A DNA stretch of 64,000 nucleotides from JANYHH01 sp965249745 (GCA_965249745.1 OZ252252.1:3720001-3784000); one strand, 5' to 3'; numbered from the stretch's first letter, positions 25,902 to 34,979 are shown. Notes: generated by a model from the letters alone, not told the origin. Program-made: numbers and translations.

Positions 25902-26570
25902 ATGGATCATTCTCGTAGTAGGACGCTCGAGGTCTGCGATCCGAAGCGAGCGGCCCTGCTGCTGGACGCCAAAACGCTGCGCTACCTAGGACCGTTCATG
26001 GGCGAGGGTCGTAGCGCCGTTGAGGCCGCTCGAGCGTTAGGTGTTGGTCTCAACACCCTGCTGTACTGGGTCCGGCGACTGCTCGGCGCGGAGTTGCTCG
26101 AGGTGGCGCATGAAATCCCGCGCACCGGACGAGGCATCAAAATCTATCGCGCCCGTGCCGAGCGGTTCTACGTGCCTTTTGACAGTACAAACCTCACGAG
26201 CGTCGAGGATCTGCTGATGCAGGAGTACGGACCGCTCTACCGACGCATCCTGCACAGCTTTCTGAAGGCAGGCATACAGATGGTCGGCGGCGCGATGGGC
26301 GACTTTGGTTTGGTGGTTTTCGCCGACGCGGACGGGCGGCTGGTGTCGCGCCACGCCCCGCACCCTGACCGGACGATCAACTTCGACCTGTTCAGCCTCC
26401 AGGCTCCAGCGATCCTGCTCTCCTGGCAGGAACTCAGGCTCGAGTTCGCCGATGCCAAAGCCATGCAGCGCGAACTCGAGGCTGTGTTCGCGCGCTACCG
26501 GGACCGGGCGGGAAGCGGCTCGTACCTGGCGCACGTCGCCCTGACGCCCATCAACCCCGCAAACCCTTAA
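25902..26570 (+). CDS. Winged-helix transcriptional regulator
   Basis: 222 residues from ATG 25902 (GTG 25893 possible). The N-terminal third fits a winged helix of the ArsR/MarR class (YLGPFMGEGRSAVEAARALG, VGLNTLLYWVRRLLGAELL, then a wing). The C-terminal domain is of unknown fold. It is divergent from the ABC operon and probably its regulator. A paralogue interrupted by a TAG lies at 37292-37972. Confidence 0.75.
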   Translation: MDHSRSRTLEVCDPKRAALLLDAKTLRYLGPFMGEGRSAVEAARALGVGLNTLLYWVRRLLGAELLEVAHEIPRTGRGIKIYRARAERFYVPFDSTNLTSVEDLLMQEYGPLYRRILHSFLKAGIQMVGGAMGDFGLVVFADADGRLVSRHAPHPDRTINFDLFSLQAPAILLSWQELRLEFADAKAMQRELEAVFARYRDRAGSGSYLAHVALTPINPANP

Positions 26571-26684
26571 GCGCTACAAGCCTCCAACCCGCTACAGGCA
26601 ACGCACCGGGAATGTACGGACTTCTTACACCATGTCTCACGTCCGTCACCGAGAGCTTACTTCTAAGCTTTTGACGGGAATCAA

Positions 26685-28207
26685 TGTCTCGATAGCCTCG
26701 AGACGCTGTGATGGCTTTTGCATCCCTGGATTCGAAGTTGACCTGTGCGTCTATGAAAACGCTATCATCTCTGCCTTTCAAAACCCGAGACAGCCGAACT
26801 TTTCAAGTCACTGATCTCTCGAGTCTCAAGAAAGCTGCTCAACCAGGGTTGACGGCAGAATCTGTCGGGTTAACAATCGCTCGAGCGCGGTTTCTCGCCC
26901 CTCGTGACCCAGCCAAGGCTCGAGCAGTTGCAGACCGTAGTGGTATGTGAAAATGTACGCCTCGCGCAATGGGAGTCGCAGCCCATTGACGGCGCGGAGT
27001 GCAGCGGCTTCATCAATGAGGGCGTACTGCTTCAAGTATTGAACCGTTTCTTCCTCTGAACGTCCGTCCTCGAGCATCAGCGCGGCATTGCACCGCACGC
27101 CCCACAGCGAATCGGTCGCCTCGAGCACCATCCTCAGGTTCGACCCATCCGGGGTGATGCCCGCTTCCGGGTAGACATGCTTCGCCAACCAATTCGCAGC
27201 CTCGTCATTGGGGAAAGCGATCCGGTGCGCCCACAGGGCGATGCCTTCGCTGATCACAAACGGCGGGGTCAGCAGGAAGCCAATTTGCTGCTCACGAAAT
27301 CCTTGTTGCTCGATCAGGTGCGCTTCCTTCAGGACGATTTCGGCAAGATGACCGGGGTATCCCTCGTGGCACACCAGATAGAGCAGTTCAGCGAGGTTGA
27401 ACGGAACGTTCCGGTTGATCAGGATTTTGGAACGGCGGTTTCCCAGATAGTCGGCGACGGCGCGGAAGGGTTGATCTTGCAAGTCCTCGATGGATATTTC
27501 TTCGTCGTTGGGAAGTGCGATCATGTTGTTGGTGCGCCGCCGCGACTCGTGAAGCGCCCGCTCGACGAAGGTGACAAGCAAGTGCCGCTTGTCACTGGGA
27601 AGGGTATGGTGCGCTCGCCAGGTTTGCAAACGACCGAACACATCGCCAGTGCCCGGCAACGCCTCGTCGTAGAGGGCGTGCGCCCGCACGAATTGGCTTT
27701 CCGGGGTGTAATCAACGTGCAGATCGAAGCACTCGAGCACCTGGTCGCGCAACGGGATGGCTTCACCCGCGACGCGACGCGCAACCGTCTCGAGGGCGCG
27801 AACCAGCTTGCCGAGATAGAGCGCACGATTCGGTTCGAAACCCTGCGCCGTCACCGTTTGTACAAGGATTTGCGCGTCGCGGACAAGTTGCGCGGGGATA
27901 GGTTCTGGCTCTTGCTTAACCTGGTCGAGGAACTCGGGCGCTCCGTGGTAACCGATCATCGAGTCGTCGTTGATGAGCGACGCGATGCAGCGGTTGAGTC
28001 TGAGCGCCAACAATGCGTAGTCGTTCAGCCAACCGTCAGCGTTATTTGTGATTGAAGTGTTCATGGTTTTGGTGGGTTCAACCCTTTCTGTGAACCTAAC
28101 TTTAACCAAAACCCAACTGACCTGCCGTTTCGTCTCGTGCGTTAGCCCGTCCCGGTTGTCCGATTAATATTTTCAGCGCCACACACTCAAGTGTCTCGAT
28201 AGCCTCG
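26685..28207. repeat. 16-bp direct repeats flanking the metallopeptidase-like gene
   Basis: TGTCTCGATAGCCTCG occurs at 26685-26700 and 28192-28207, on either side of the leftward gene at 26826-28064. Its first 12 bases recur at 32574-32585 in a gene stub. Confidence 0.8.
26826..28064 (-). CDS. DUF885-like putative metallopeptidase
   Basis: 412 residues from ATG 28064. The motif CHEGYPGHLAE (about 250-260) matches the HExxPGH signature of DUF885 proteins, distant relatives of zinc carboxypeptidases. Further downstream are EGIALWAHR and the YHYG segment. There is no signal peptide, so it is cytosolic. Substrates are unknown. There is no clear ribosome site. It is bounded by 16-bp direct repeats, which may mark insertion. 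Confidence 0.7.
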   Translation of the reverse strand: MNTSITNNADGWLNDYALLALRLNRCIASLINDDSMIGYHGAPEFLDQVKQEPEPIPAQLVRDAQILVQTVTAQGFEPNRALYLGKLVRALETVARRVAGEAIPLRDQVLECFDLHVDYTPESQFVRAHALYDEALPGTGDVFGRLQTWRAHHTLPSDKRHLLVTFVERALHESRRRTNNMIALPNDEEISIEDLQDQPFRAVADYLGNRRSKILINRNVPFNLAELLYLVCHEGYPGHLAEIVLKEAHLIEQQGFREQQIGFLLTPPFVISEGIALWAHRIAFPNDEAANWLAKHVYPEAGITPDGSNLRMVLEATDSLWGVRCNAALMLEDGRSEEETVQYLKQYALIDEAAALRAVNGLRLPLREAYIFTYHYGLQLLEPWLGHEGRETALERLLTRQILPSTLVEQLS

Positions 28208-28258
28208 TGCACTATGGGTAGGTTCGCCACTATCTCCGCGAATATTTCCGGCAGGATT

Positions 28259-29011
28259 CTAAATCGTTTGGTACTGACTCGCCGCTTCGTCTGCGTACGG
28301 ACGACCGCTCGAGCGGTACACCTCGATCAGTCGCTGCACGTCCAGCCCCACGCGGCGGAACTCGAGTCGCACCCTACCCTCGCCCACAGTCAGCACCGCA
28401 TACTCCGCGAACGGGTCGCTGCGGATCAGCGGCACATCGAAGCGCTGCTCGTGAGGATAGGCGTAGCCGACGCTGCCGGGGTTGAAGTGAAACGTCTCGC
28501 GCAGGTGACGCACGAACTGCACGTGCGTGTGCCCACCGCAGTACAGCAAGCCCGGTTGCGGCTCGAGCAGCGTCCGCAACTCCTCGTCGCCCGTCGTCGG
28601 CAGGATCACATCGTCAAACGATTTGGGGCTGCCGTGCGAACACACCAGTTCGAGACCGTCCGCCAGCGGCAAGCGCACGGTGGGCTGGAAAGTGCGAATG
28701 AACTCGAGGTCGCTGCTCGAGAGTTGCGCGAGCGACCAGTCGCGCACCGCGTTCATCTTGACCATGCGCTCCGAGGCGATCTGTTCCGCGCCGGAGTCCT
28801 CGCCGGTCAGCAGCCAATCGTCGGCGTTGCCCATCACAACGGGGCAACCTAATTCGCACAATCTCCAGACGGTCTCGGCAGGTTGCGGTCCGCTTTGAAT
28901 CGCGTCGCCTAGGCAGACCATCGCATCGAAGGTCTCACCGCGTGCATCGCCCAGCATCGTATCGAGGGCGAAAGCGTTACCGTGCATATCGGAAAACACC
29001 AGTATTTTCAT
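28259..29011 (-). CDS. Metallophosphoesterase
   Basis: 250 residues with the calcineurin-like metal site: FSDMHGN (Asp8, His10), CLGDAI (about 33-38), MGNADD (about 60-65), CSHGSPKSF and GGHTHVQF. Size and order resemble the YfcE/MJ0936-type phosphodiesterases, which hydrolyse small phosphodiesters in the cytosol with two metal ions. GAGGAG lies 9 nt before the ATG. It is divergent from the ArsR operon. Confidence 0.88.
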   Translation of the reverse strand: MKILVFSDMHGNAFALDTMLGDARGETFDAMVCLGDAIQSGPQPAETVWRLCELGCPVVMGNADDWLLTGEDSGAEQIASERMVKMNAVRDWSLAQLSSSDLEFIRTFQPTVRLPLADGLELVCSHGSPKSFDDVILPTTGDEELRTLLEPQPGLLYCGGHTHVQFVRHLRETFHFNPGSVGYAYPHEQRFDVPLIRSDPFAEYAVLTVGEGRVRLEFRRVGLDVQRLIEVYRSSGRPYADEAASQYQTI

Positions 29012-29111
29012 CGGTCACGCTCCTCTGTGACGTTACGAATCGGTCGGATTGCCGTTAAAGATGCTGCTCGAGACTTGGAGGGGTGCAAGCCTGTTCCTGT
29101 TTAACGCCTAC

Positions 29112-29157
29112 TTGACAGAATCATAACCTATCAGATATAAATAGTGCATGGGTTATG
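29112..29157 (+). promoter_or_regulatory. Promoter and probable operator of the ArsR-family gene
   Basis: A perfect -35 TTGACA (29112-29117), an 18-bp spacer and TATAAA (29136-29141), with the ATG 6 nt later, so a leaderless mRNA. The arms CATAACC (29122-29128) and GGTTATG (29151-29157) form an inverted repeat around the -10 and start codon, a likely autoregulatory site. Confidence 0.75.
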
Positions 29158-29489
29158 AATATGAATTTGTCAACGTCCCGACCGAACTATTCAAAACCCT
29201 CGCTGACCCAACCCGCCGCGCCATCTTCGAGCAGCTCATCCGCCACGGCGAGCAAAACGTCCGCGCCTTGACCGATTACGCAGGTGTCTCCCAACCCGCC
29301 GTCTCCAAACACCTGAACGTCCTCAAATTAGCCGGACTCGTCACTGAGCGACCCTCGGGGCGCACCGTCCACTACACCGCTGACCCTCGAGGACTCGCCC
29401 CGATGCTCGACTGGTTGGATGTGTACGCCAACTTCTGGCGCTCCCGATTTGAACGCCTCGAGACGCTGCTCGAGAGGATTGAGGAATGA
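29148..29489 (+). CDS. ArsR-family transcriptional regulator
   Basis: 113 residues forming a single winged helix: LFKTLADPTRRAIFEQLI, then VRALTDYAGVSQPAVSKHLN (recognition helix), and VTERPSGRTVHYTADP as the wing. No metal-binding cysteines are visible, so it belongs to the non-metal ArsR group that is usually coupled to SRPBCC proteins, as here: its stop overlaps the next start by ATGA. Confidence 0.9.
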   Translation: MGYEYEFVNVPTELFKTLADPTRRAIFEQLIRHGEQNVRALTDYAGVSQPAVSKHLNVLKLAGLVTERPSGRTVHYTADPRGLAPMLDWLDVYANFWRSRFERLETLLERIEE

Positions 29490-29938
29490 CGACTGCCACC
29501 CGATCACTGGTCTTCGAGCGCTTCCTACCGCACGCGCCGCAGAAGATTTGGCGAGCGCTGACCGATGGACGGCTGCTCGAGGAGTGGTTGATGCCCGGCG
29601 ATTTCCAGCCCCAGATCGGACACCGCTTCCAAATGCAAGCCGAACCGCGACCCGGCTGGAACGGCGTCACCACCGGCGAAGTCATCGCCATCCACCCGTT
29701 CGACCACCTCGCCTACACCTGGAACACCGCTCGAGACGGCGAAACCAACACGCTGGAAACCACGATCACCTGGACGCTCGAGACCGTCGAAGGCGGTACG
29801 CTCGTGAGAATGGAACAAAGTGGGTTCCGAGCCGACGAAGTTCATGCCCACACGGGTGCGAGCCAAGCGTGGCCGGGATACTTCGACAAACTCGAGGGTC
29901 TGCTCACCCAACAGCTCGAGGCTTATCCCTCGTTGTAA
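29486..29938 (+). CDS. SRPBCC/AHSA1-domain protein
   Basis: 150 residues of the START/Bet v 1-like fold (AHSA1 type): FERFLPHAPQKIWRALTDG at the N-terminus, a hydrophobic-pocket core, and a C-terminal long helix (WPGYFDKLEGLLTQQLEAY). These bind small hydrophobic ligands. Translationally coupled to the ArsR regulator, a very common pair whose physiological role is mostly unknown. Confidence 0.88.
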   Translation: MTTATRSLVFERFLPHAPQKIWRALTDGRLLEEWLMPGDFQPQIGHRFQMQAEPRPGWNGVTTGEVIAIHPFDHLAYTWNTARDGETNTLETTITWTLETVEGGTLVRMEQSGFRADEVHAHTGASQAWPGYFDKLEGLLTQQLEAYPSL

Positions 29939-30079
29939 AACAGTCCTTCCTCTTTTCTTGACCATCTGCCACGCGATGTTGCGCGTCGGCATCTGGCTCT
30001 TCATTGCTCGACGCCTCTGACAGGGATGCGGTTTTCCTGTCTGGTGAGGTGACGCCCAAACCGTGAGAGGAGCACCACG

Positions 30080-30535
30080 ATGGAACAGCGCATGAACAAC
30101 CCCGCCACGACCGTCCCCGGAGCCATGCAAGGGTTACTCGGAATCTCGAAAGCCATCGAACACGGCGGCTTGCCCGCCACGCTTCGCAACATGGTCAACC
30201 TGCGCGCCAGCCAGGTCAATGGGTGCAGCGTCTGCGTTTACTCTCACGCCAATGACATGAGAAAGGCGGGCGAGACTGACGAGCGCATCTTCGCCGTGGG
30301 TGCTTGGCGCGACGCGCCGTTCTTTAGCGCCGCCGAACGCGCGGCATTGGCGCTGACCGAAGCCGTGACTCGCCTCAGCGACCGCGCCGATGCCGTACCG
30401 GACGAGATCTGGAATGAAGCTAAAACGCATTTCGATGAGCCGAGCCTGTCTGCACTGGTGCTGTCCATTGGGCTGATTAATGTCTGGAACCGCCTCAACG
30501 TCGCTACGAAGCAGGTCGCGGGCGCTGCCTGGTGA
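30080..30535 (+). CDS. Carboxymuconolactone decarboxylase/AhpD-like protein
   Basis: 151 residues with the AhpD core: LVNLRASQVNGCSVCVYSHA, where the CSVC pair and following His resemble the redox-active CxxC...H of alkylhydroperoxidases. It is likely a peroxidase-type thiol enzyme. GAGGAG lies upstream of the ATG. It lies in a row with ABM-like and YCII-like genes that suggests one functional cluster. Confidence 0.85.
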   Translation: MEQRMNNPATTVPGAMQGLLGISKAIEHGGLPATLRNMVNLRASQVNGCSVCVYSHANDMRKAGETDERIFAVGAWRDAPFFSAAERAALALTEAVTRLSDRADAVPDEIWNEAKTHFDEPSLSALVLSIGLINVWNRLNVATKQVAGAAW

Positions 30536-30592
30536 CCCAGTTGCAATGCAGGCGGTCAGGAACTCATCTCGAGTCAACAAAAGGAGTTCACC

Positions 30593-30892
30593 ATGCAGGT
30601 CATGATGTTCAACGCAAAAATTAAACCCGAGCACGTCAGCGATGTCGAATCAGCGGTCAAAACCATGTTCGCCGCCCTCGAAGTACACAAACCAAAGGGC
30701 GTCAAGTACGCGTCGTCTCGAGCCTCGGACGGCACGACCTTCATCATCTTGTTGGCGCTCGAGAACCCGAGCGAGAACCCACTTCTTGCCATCCAAGAAT
30801 TCAGAACGTTTCAGGAGCACATGCGGGGATGGTTGGCGGAACCGACCGCGCCCGAACCGCTGACGGTGGTTGGGTCATACAACCTGTTTTAG
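30593..30892 (+). CDS. Small dimeric alpha-beta barrel-like protein
   Basis: 99 residues resembling antibiotic biosynthesis monooxygenase-fold proteins: an MQVMMFNAKIKPEHVSDVES start and a C-terminal VVGSYNLF strand around two helices. AAGGAG precedes the ATG. The stop lies 14 bp before the next start. Catalysis cannot be inferred. Confidence 0.65.
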   Translation: MQVMMFNAKIKPEHVSDVESAVKTMFAALEVHKPKGVKYASSRASDGTTFIILLALENPSENPLLAIQEFRTFQEHMRGWLAEPTAPEPLTVVGSYNLF

Positions 30893-30905
30893 GGGTGAGG
30901 TTCTT

Positions 30906-31217
30906 GTGGAAACAGACTCGAGACCGATGTTCTTGGTCGTCTACAAACCGGCTGCAGCCTGGATCGCTGGGTTGCCCGTGTCGCAACAGCCGTTGAAGGA
31001 ACACGGTCAATTCCTGTTGGAGTTGTATCGCCAAGGCAGCTTGAAATTCGCTGGACCCTTCTCGGACGATGCGGGCGGGGCGGCTGTGGTCGTGGCTGAT
31101 GACATGATTGCGGCAAACGCACTGATTCTCGAAGACCCGGCTGTTGTGAACAAGGTCTTCGTCCACGAGCTGCATCCTTGGGCGTTAGTGCCCTGGGACA
31201 GCTACCTGAAAACGTAG
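30906..31217 (+). CDS. YCII-related protein
   Basis: 103 residues from GTG 30906, with GTGAGG upstream. The pattern MFLVVYKPAAAW, LKEHGQFLLELYRQGSLKFA, GPF and a late VHELHPW fits the YCII domain, a ferredoxin-like fold related to muconolactone isomerase. Part of the same + strand cluster as the two carboxymuconolactone decarboxylase-like genes. Confidence 0.75.
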   Translation: METDSRPMFLVVYKPAAAWIAGLPVSQQPLKEHGQFLLELYRQGSLKFAGPFSDDAGGAAVVVADDMIAANALILEDPAVVNKVFVHELHPWALVPWDSYLKT

Positions 31218-31264
31218 GCGTTTCTTGACTCATACTTCGATGGCTGAATCACTTGAAATTCGCT

Positions 31265-31304
31265 GAACCTTCACGCTCGAGGCTGATCTCGAGCGCGAAG
31301 GTTC
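31265..31304 (+). terminator. CTCGAG-paired hairpin after the YCII gene
   Basis: A 17-bp stem with one mismatch (arms 31265-31281 and 31288-31304, loop GCTGAT) contains CTCGAG in each arm. No T-run follows, so termination strength is uncertain. Confidence 0.5.
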
Positions 31305-31367
31305 CAACGCAAGACGCGGATCGCGTTTGAACTTACGGATCGCACACAAACGACATAGGAGCAACGC

Positions 31368-31721
31368 ATGGACACGATTCGCCTGATTCTTCGCTTCATT
31401 CACTTCCTGAGCTGGGCTGCCCTGATCGGTGGGCTGCTCACCCAGTGGACGGTCTCGGATAGACGCGTAATGGCAGCCGCCCAATGGGGTGCGCGACTGG
31501 CGCTGCTCTCAGGTGTACTTCTGGTCGTTACTAGGAGCATTCTCGCCGCACAGGGCGGTGAGCCTATTGTCTATCCCAAAATAGGAGCCAAACTCTTGCT
31601 ATCCATCATCCCCGTCGCGTTGCTCGAGGTGGGTAGGCGTCGCGGCTTGAGCGGCAACACCTTCTGGGGGGCGTTGGGGAGCAGTGCGCTGGCGGTCGCG
31701 GTGGCTGTGTTTTGGGTTTAG
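31368..31721 (+). CDS. Small four-helix membrane protein (paralogue A)
   Basis: 117 residues with about four hydrophobic segments. The start RLILRFIHFLSWAALIGGL and the end ALAVAVAVFWV are nearly identical to the protein at 49728-50078, so the two are paralogues. The conserved His in FIHF near the N-terminus could matter functionally. Family unknown to me. Confidence 0.8.
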   Translation: MDTIRLILRFIHFLSWAALIGGLLTQWTVSDRRVMAAAQWGARLALLSGVLLVVTRSILAAQGGEPIVYPKIGAKLLLSIIPVALLEVGRRRGLSGNTFWGALGSSALAVAVAVFWV

Positions 31722-31862
31722 ATCCCGCGCTTGAATACACCCTAACGTTAATCTGGCTTCACACTAAACGCTTACTGATGCAATTCACGAATCGCTCGAG
31801 TTGAACAGCGATCACCACAGAAATTGAGCCTCGCACCGCCGTATATTGCATAGGAGCATCGC

Positions 31863-32498
31863 ATGCCACGCATTCCAGTCATTCCCGTACGTGCCTCAGG
31901 TTTTCAGACCAAGCTCGTCCACTTCTTCACGCGACGCAGCATGAAACAAATGACGGGACGAGCGCCCGAACGCATGATGGAACCGCTCGAACGCTACGCC
32001 CACGTCCCAGCGTTGCTCTCCGGGTACGCTTCGCCCGAGACGGCGACCGCCAAGGTCAAGCTGGTGGACGAGCGCCTGCGGTATCTGGCGGAGTTGAAGG
32101 CAGCCACCATCACCAACTGCGAGTACTGCATTGACCTTGGCTCACAAGTCGCACGCCAATCGGGATTGACCGACGCGCACCTGTTGGCATTGGCGCACTA
32201 TCAAGACAGCGACCTGTTTACCCCGCTAGAAAAGCTCGTGATCGAATACGTGGTCGGCATGAGCCGTGCGCCGATTGATGTGCCGGACGCGCTCTTTGAC
32301 CGGCTGCGACAACACTTCCACGAAGCGCAGATCGTGTCCCTCACGCACGTGATCGCCTTGGAGAACATGCGCGGACGCTTCAACCTCGCCCTCGGCGTTG
32401 GCGCGGCTGGCTTCAGCGAGGGGATGGTCTGCGCCCTCCCGGTGGCGGCGATCAATGCTCACGCTCGAGTTTCGTCGCTCGAGCACTCGAGGGTCTAG
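31863..32498 (+). CDS. Carboxymuconolactone decarboxylase family protein
   Basis: 211 residues. The AhpD-like core reads LKAATITNCEYCIDLGSQVA with the CEYC pair and a charged helix after it, followed by LTHVIALENMRGRFNLALG. The N-terminal 60 residues are basic. A likely peroxidase-type thiol enzyme, the second one in this cluster. TAGGAG precedes the ATG. Confidence 0.85.
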   Translation: MPRIPVIPVRASGFQTKLVHFFTRRSMKQMTGRAPERMMEPLERYAHVPALLSGYASPETATAKVKLVDERLRYLAELKAATITNCEYCIDLGSQVARQSGLTDAHLLALAHYQDSDLFTPLEKLVIEYVVGMSRAPIDVPDALFDRLRQHFHEAQIVSLTHVIALENMRGRFNLALGVGAAGFSEGMVCALPVAAINAHARVSSLEHSRV

Positions 32499-32523
32499 AA
32501 GCAATAGGTGGCTGAGGTCTGAC

Positions 32524-32622
32524 ATGCGTCCAATTTTCGTGATTTCAAGCACGCCCGCTTCTGGCAAAAGCAGTGTCTCGATAGCGTTGATGCAGCGCTG
32601 TGCCTGGCAGGTCGCGTTTTAA
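32524..32622 (+). pseudogene. N-terminal stub of a P-loop protein
   Basis: ATG 32524 opens a 32-codon frame containing ISSTPASGKSSVSIALMQRC, a Walker A-like loop at the very N-terminus as in DRTGG/phosphotransacetylase N-terminal or cobyrinate synthase-like proteins, and then stops. The rest of the gene is missing; an AT-rich block follows directly. Confidence 0.5.
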
Positions 32623-32964
32623 AAGCCGCCCAAATCGCTCAATGCATAATATTTAAAAATCTTCTACCTTTGAGATTAAATAACCGAATTTTTCTCCTTA
32701 TCTCAGGTAATTTTTGGAATAAAACTAGGGTAAAGACACATTTCATCATTAAACGTTGTATCACTCAACTATAGTTTCTCAAATAACTCTAATTGAGTTA
32801 ATGGGTAGCAATATTGAGTGATATAAGCCGCACTTTTGACTAAGCAAAGACTTAAAAAGCAATTGAGGTGTAAATTGCAAGCTTTTTCAAGTCTTTAGTG
32901 ATTAAGTTAAACAATAAGCCATTTAACTCATGCAAGAACCACTATTAACTTGTTAGTTTAATGC
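32623..32964. other. AT-rich intergenic block with a long imperfect hairpin
   Basis: About 340 bp that is clearly AT-rich (about 30% GC by eye) and has no CTCGAG site, unlike all surrounding DNA. No gene seen. An imperfect hairpin runs from AAAGACTT (32846-32853) to AAGTCTTT (32889-32896), with AAAAAGC/GCTTTTT inside. It ends at the start of the acetyltransferase gene and could hold its promoter or a structured leader. Confidence 0.6.
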
Positions 32965-33861
32965 ATGAATTTAACAAACCGCGAAGGCACAGGCGTTAGT
33001 GACCTTCCAATGATCACAGCTTTTTTCGATGAAACCCGGGACCTCCTTGGTCATAAGGACAGCCCAATTCATGCAGGGGACGTGTGGTGGCGCTACGGGC
33101 AACACGAAGCTGAACTCCACCAATTCCGGTTGTGGTTCGAGACGGACAAGCTCATCGGGATTGGTTGGGTGCTTTCCGGGAAACATCTCGAGATTCACCT
33201 GCACCCGAGTCTCGAGGAAGACGCGTTTCAGTTGGTAGCCCGAGAAATCGTGGATTGGGCGAAAAGGGTTTGTCCTGAAACGATTTTTAGTGAAAAGCTT
33301 GTAGACGATACACGCATGATTGGGTTGCTCAAGTCGTGTGGGTTTGTGCGCTCTAATTACGATTTTTTGATGTACACATTTGATCTTAGAAATCCACTCC
33401 CTGAGATTGAGCTTCCGAATGGTTTTGAAGCGCGTCATGTACTCGAGACTGAATACCCAGAACAGGTGAGCGTTCACCGCGATGCGTTTCACCCGTCCAA
33501 ATTTACGTTAGAGAAGTACGCTCGAGTACGCTCGATGCCTGGGTACAACCCAAACCTCGACCTCGTGATTTCGATGTCTGACAACACGTTTGTTTCGTAC
33601 TGCATCGTCTGGCTTTCAAACGGTGTGGGCGAATTTGAACCGGTGGGAACAAGGGCGGCGTTTCGCAGGCAAGGCTTGGGTCAGGCTGTGATCCTCGAGG
33701 GTTTCACACGTTTGAAGACACTGGGCGCACACACGGCTTTGGTATTTTCAGAACTAAAAAATCGCGCTTTTTACGAATCGTGCGGTTTTCGCGTGATCAA
33801 TCATTTTGCGGGATACGTGTTCAAACCCGACTCTGAAGAATCACCTGCGCCAACGGCTTGA
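32965..33861 (+). CDS. GNAT-family acetyltransferase (two GNAT-like halves)
   Basis: 298 residues. The second half has the acetyl-CoA motif GTRAAFRRQGLGQAVILEGF and the FYESCGFRVI end typical of GNAT enzymes. The first half has a weaker GNAT-like layout ending MIGLLKSCGFVRSNYDF, so it is probably a tandem GNAT with one active domain, like MshD. Substrate unknown. The 5' half of the gene is somewhat AT-richer than its neighbours. Confidence 0.8.
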   Translation: MNLTNREGTGVSDLPMITAFFDETRDLLGHKDSPIHAGDVWWRYGQHEAELHQFRLWFETDKLIGIGWVLSGKHLEIHLHPSLEEDAFQLVAREIVDWAKRVCPETIFSEKLVDDTRMIGLLKSCGFVRSNYDFLMYTFDLRNPLPEIELPNGFEARHVLETEYPEQVSVHRDAFHPSKFTLEKYARVRSMPGYNPNLDLVISMSDNTFVSYCIVWLSNGVGEFEPVGTRAAFRRQGLGQAVILEGFTRLKTLGAHTALVFSELKNRAFYESCGFRVINHFAGYVFKPDSEESPAPTA

Positions 33862-34019
33862 ATGCCCTGGGCACGCGGTGAACACGGCGCTCGGGCGTTC
33901 GCGGCAGCGTGGGACGCGAAGTACCCCGCAATTGGTCAGAGCTGGCGTGGGAACTGACCTCGTGCGATTCCGTGCTTTTCGTATCTGGCGGCGATCAGAA
34001 AGGCGGTGTACACGACGAG

Positions 34020-34411
34020 CGCGATTGAATCTCTGGATTTCTCGCTCCTGATATCTCAGGCTTTGATAATGCGACAGGTACTCCGGCACCAACGCCTCCG
34101 TCACACTCCCATACTCCCGGCTCGATACCTCACCGCCCCTGCTGTAGCAGATGCAACCGATTCCCTTCGAGCCGCCTGACCAAATCGCTCACCGACAACG
34201 ATGGTAAGTACTCGAGGTGCATTTGCACATAGTCCTCGCTCACCACGCCGCTGAGAATCAACGCTTCCTGCGCCTCGCAAATCTGCACCAGCCATTCTCG
34301 TCAGTGCGGCTTGACTTCGCCGACCAGCACATGGCAGCGGTACGTTGTGACCCAGACGATGTGGGCGCTCAAACGCGTGAGGCTGTGGCTGCCAGCCCGG
34401 TTGCGGTTCAT
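34020..34411 (-). pseudogene. IS200/IS605-type TnpA (Y1 transposase) remnant
   Basis: Read leftward from ATG 34411: GSHSLTRLSAHIVWVTTYRC and then a segment ending EVKPH, an in-frame TGA, then the continuing frame REWLVQICEAQEALILSG with a DYVQMHLEYLPSLSVSDLV stretch, where MHLEY stands for the HxH metal motif (degraded). Further on a shifted frame gives YGSVTEALVPEYLSHYQ, like the TnpA C-terminus. The nucleophile region is lost. No hairpin ends recognised. Inactive. Confidence 0.75.
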
Positions 34412-34524
34412 CGGCTGTGTCTACCAACAGGCTCGGAGGGGAAGTGGCTGAGAGCCTTGCATTAAAGGATCAACGCCTTGGGACAACCCAGAAATCCTGA
34501 CATCAGAATAGTAAAATCCAACCG

Positions 34525-34974
34525 ATGATGAGCAGAACCGCTACCGAACAGACCCTGCGCGATCTCGCACGGCTGCGCCGCGTGCGTGACCGCATGGACC
34601 GCGAGTACGCGCAACCGCTGGATCTCGAGATGCTTGCTCACGATGCGAACATGTCCGCCAGACACCTCGGTCGCCAGTTTCGGCTCGCCTACGGCGAGTC
34701 TCCGTACAGCTACTTGATGACGCGGCGCATCGAACGCGCGATGGCGTTGCTGCTGCGCGGCGACCTCAGTGTCACCGACGTCTGCTTCGAGGTTGGTTGC
34801 TCGTCGCTAGGGACCTTCAGCACGCGCTTCACCGAGCTGGTTGGTGTGCCGCCCAGCGCGTACCGGCAACACGCGGCGGGCGAGACGGCGGGAATGCCGC
34901 CCTGCGTGGCGAAGCAAGTCACCCGACCTGTCCGAAATCGAGAAGCGCCAAACCTCGAGCCGCACCTACAATAG
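34525..34974 (+). CDS. AraC-family transcriptional regulator, DNA-binding domain only
   Basis: 149 residues. It contains just the AraC double helix-turn-helix: LDLEMLAHDANMSARHLGRQ, then the second HTH DVCFEVGCSSLGTFSTRF and the FTELVGVPPSAYR end. There is no ligand-binding domain. Its stop lies within the -10 box of the next VOC gene (34967-34972), and the two are a common regulator/VOC pairing. Confidence 0.88.
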   Translation: MMSRTATEQTLRDLARLRRVRDRMDREYAQPLDLEMLAHDANMSARHLGRQFRLAYGESPYSYLMTRRIERAMALLLRGDLSVTDVCFEVGCSSLGTFSTRFTELVGVPPSAYRQHAAGETAGMPPCVAKQVTRPVRNREAPNLEPHLQ

Positions 34975-34979
34975 CGGGC

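Noticed and set aside
27177..28055. 292-codon open frame antisense to the DUF885-like gene
   Set aside because: The opposite frame carries the HExxPGH motif; this one has no domain or ribosome site.
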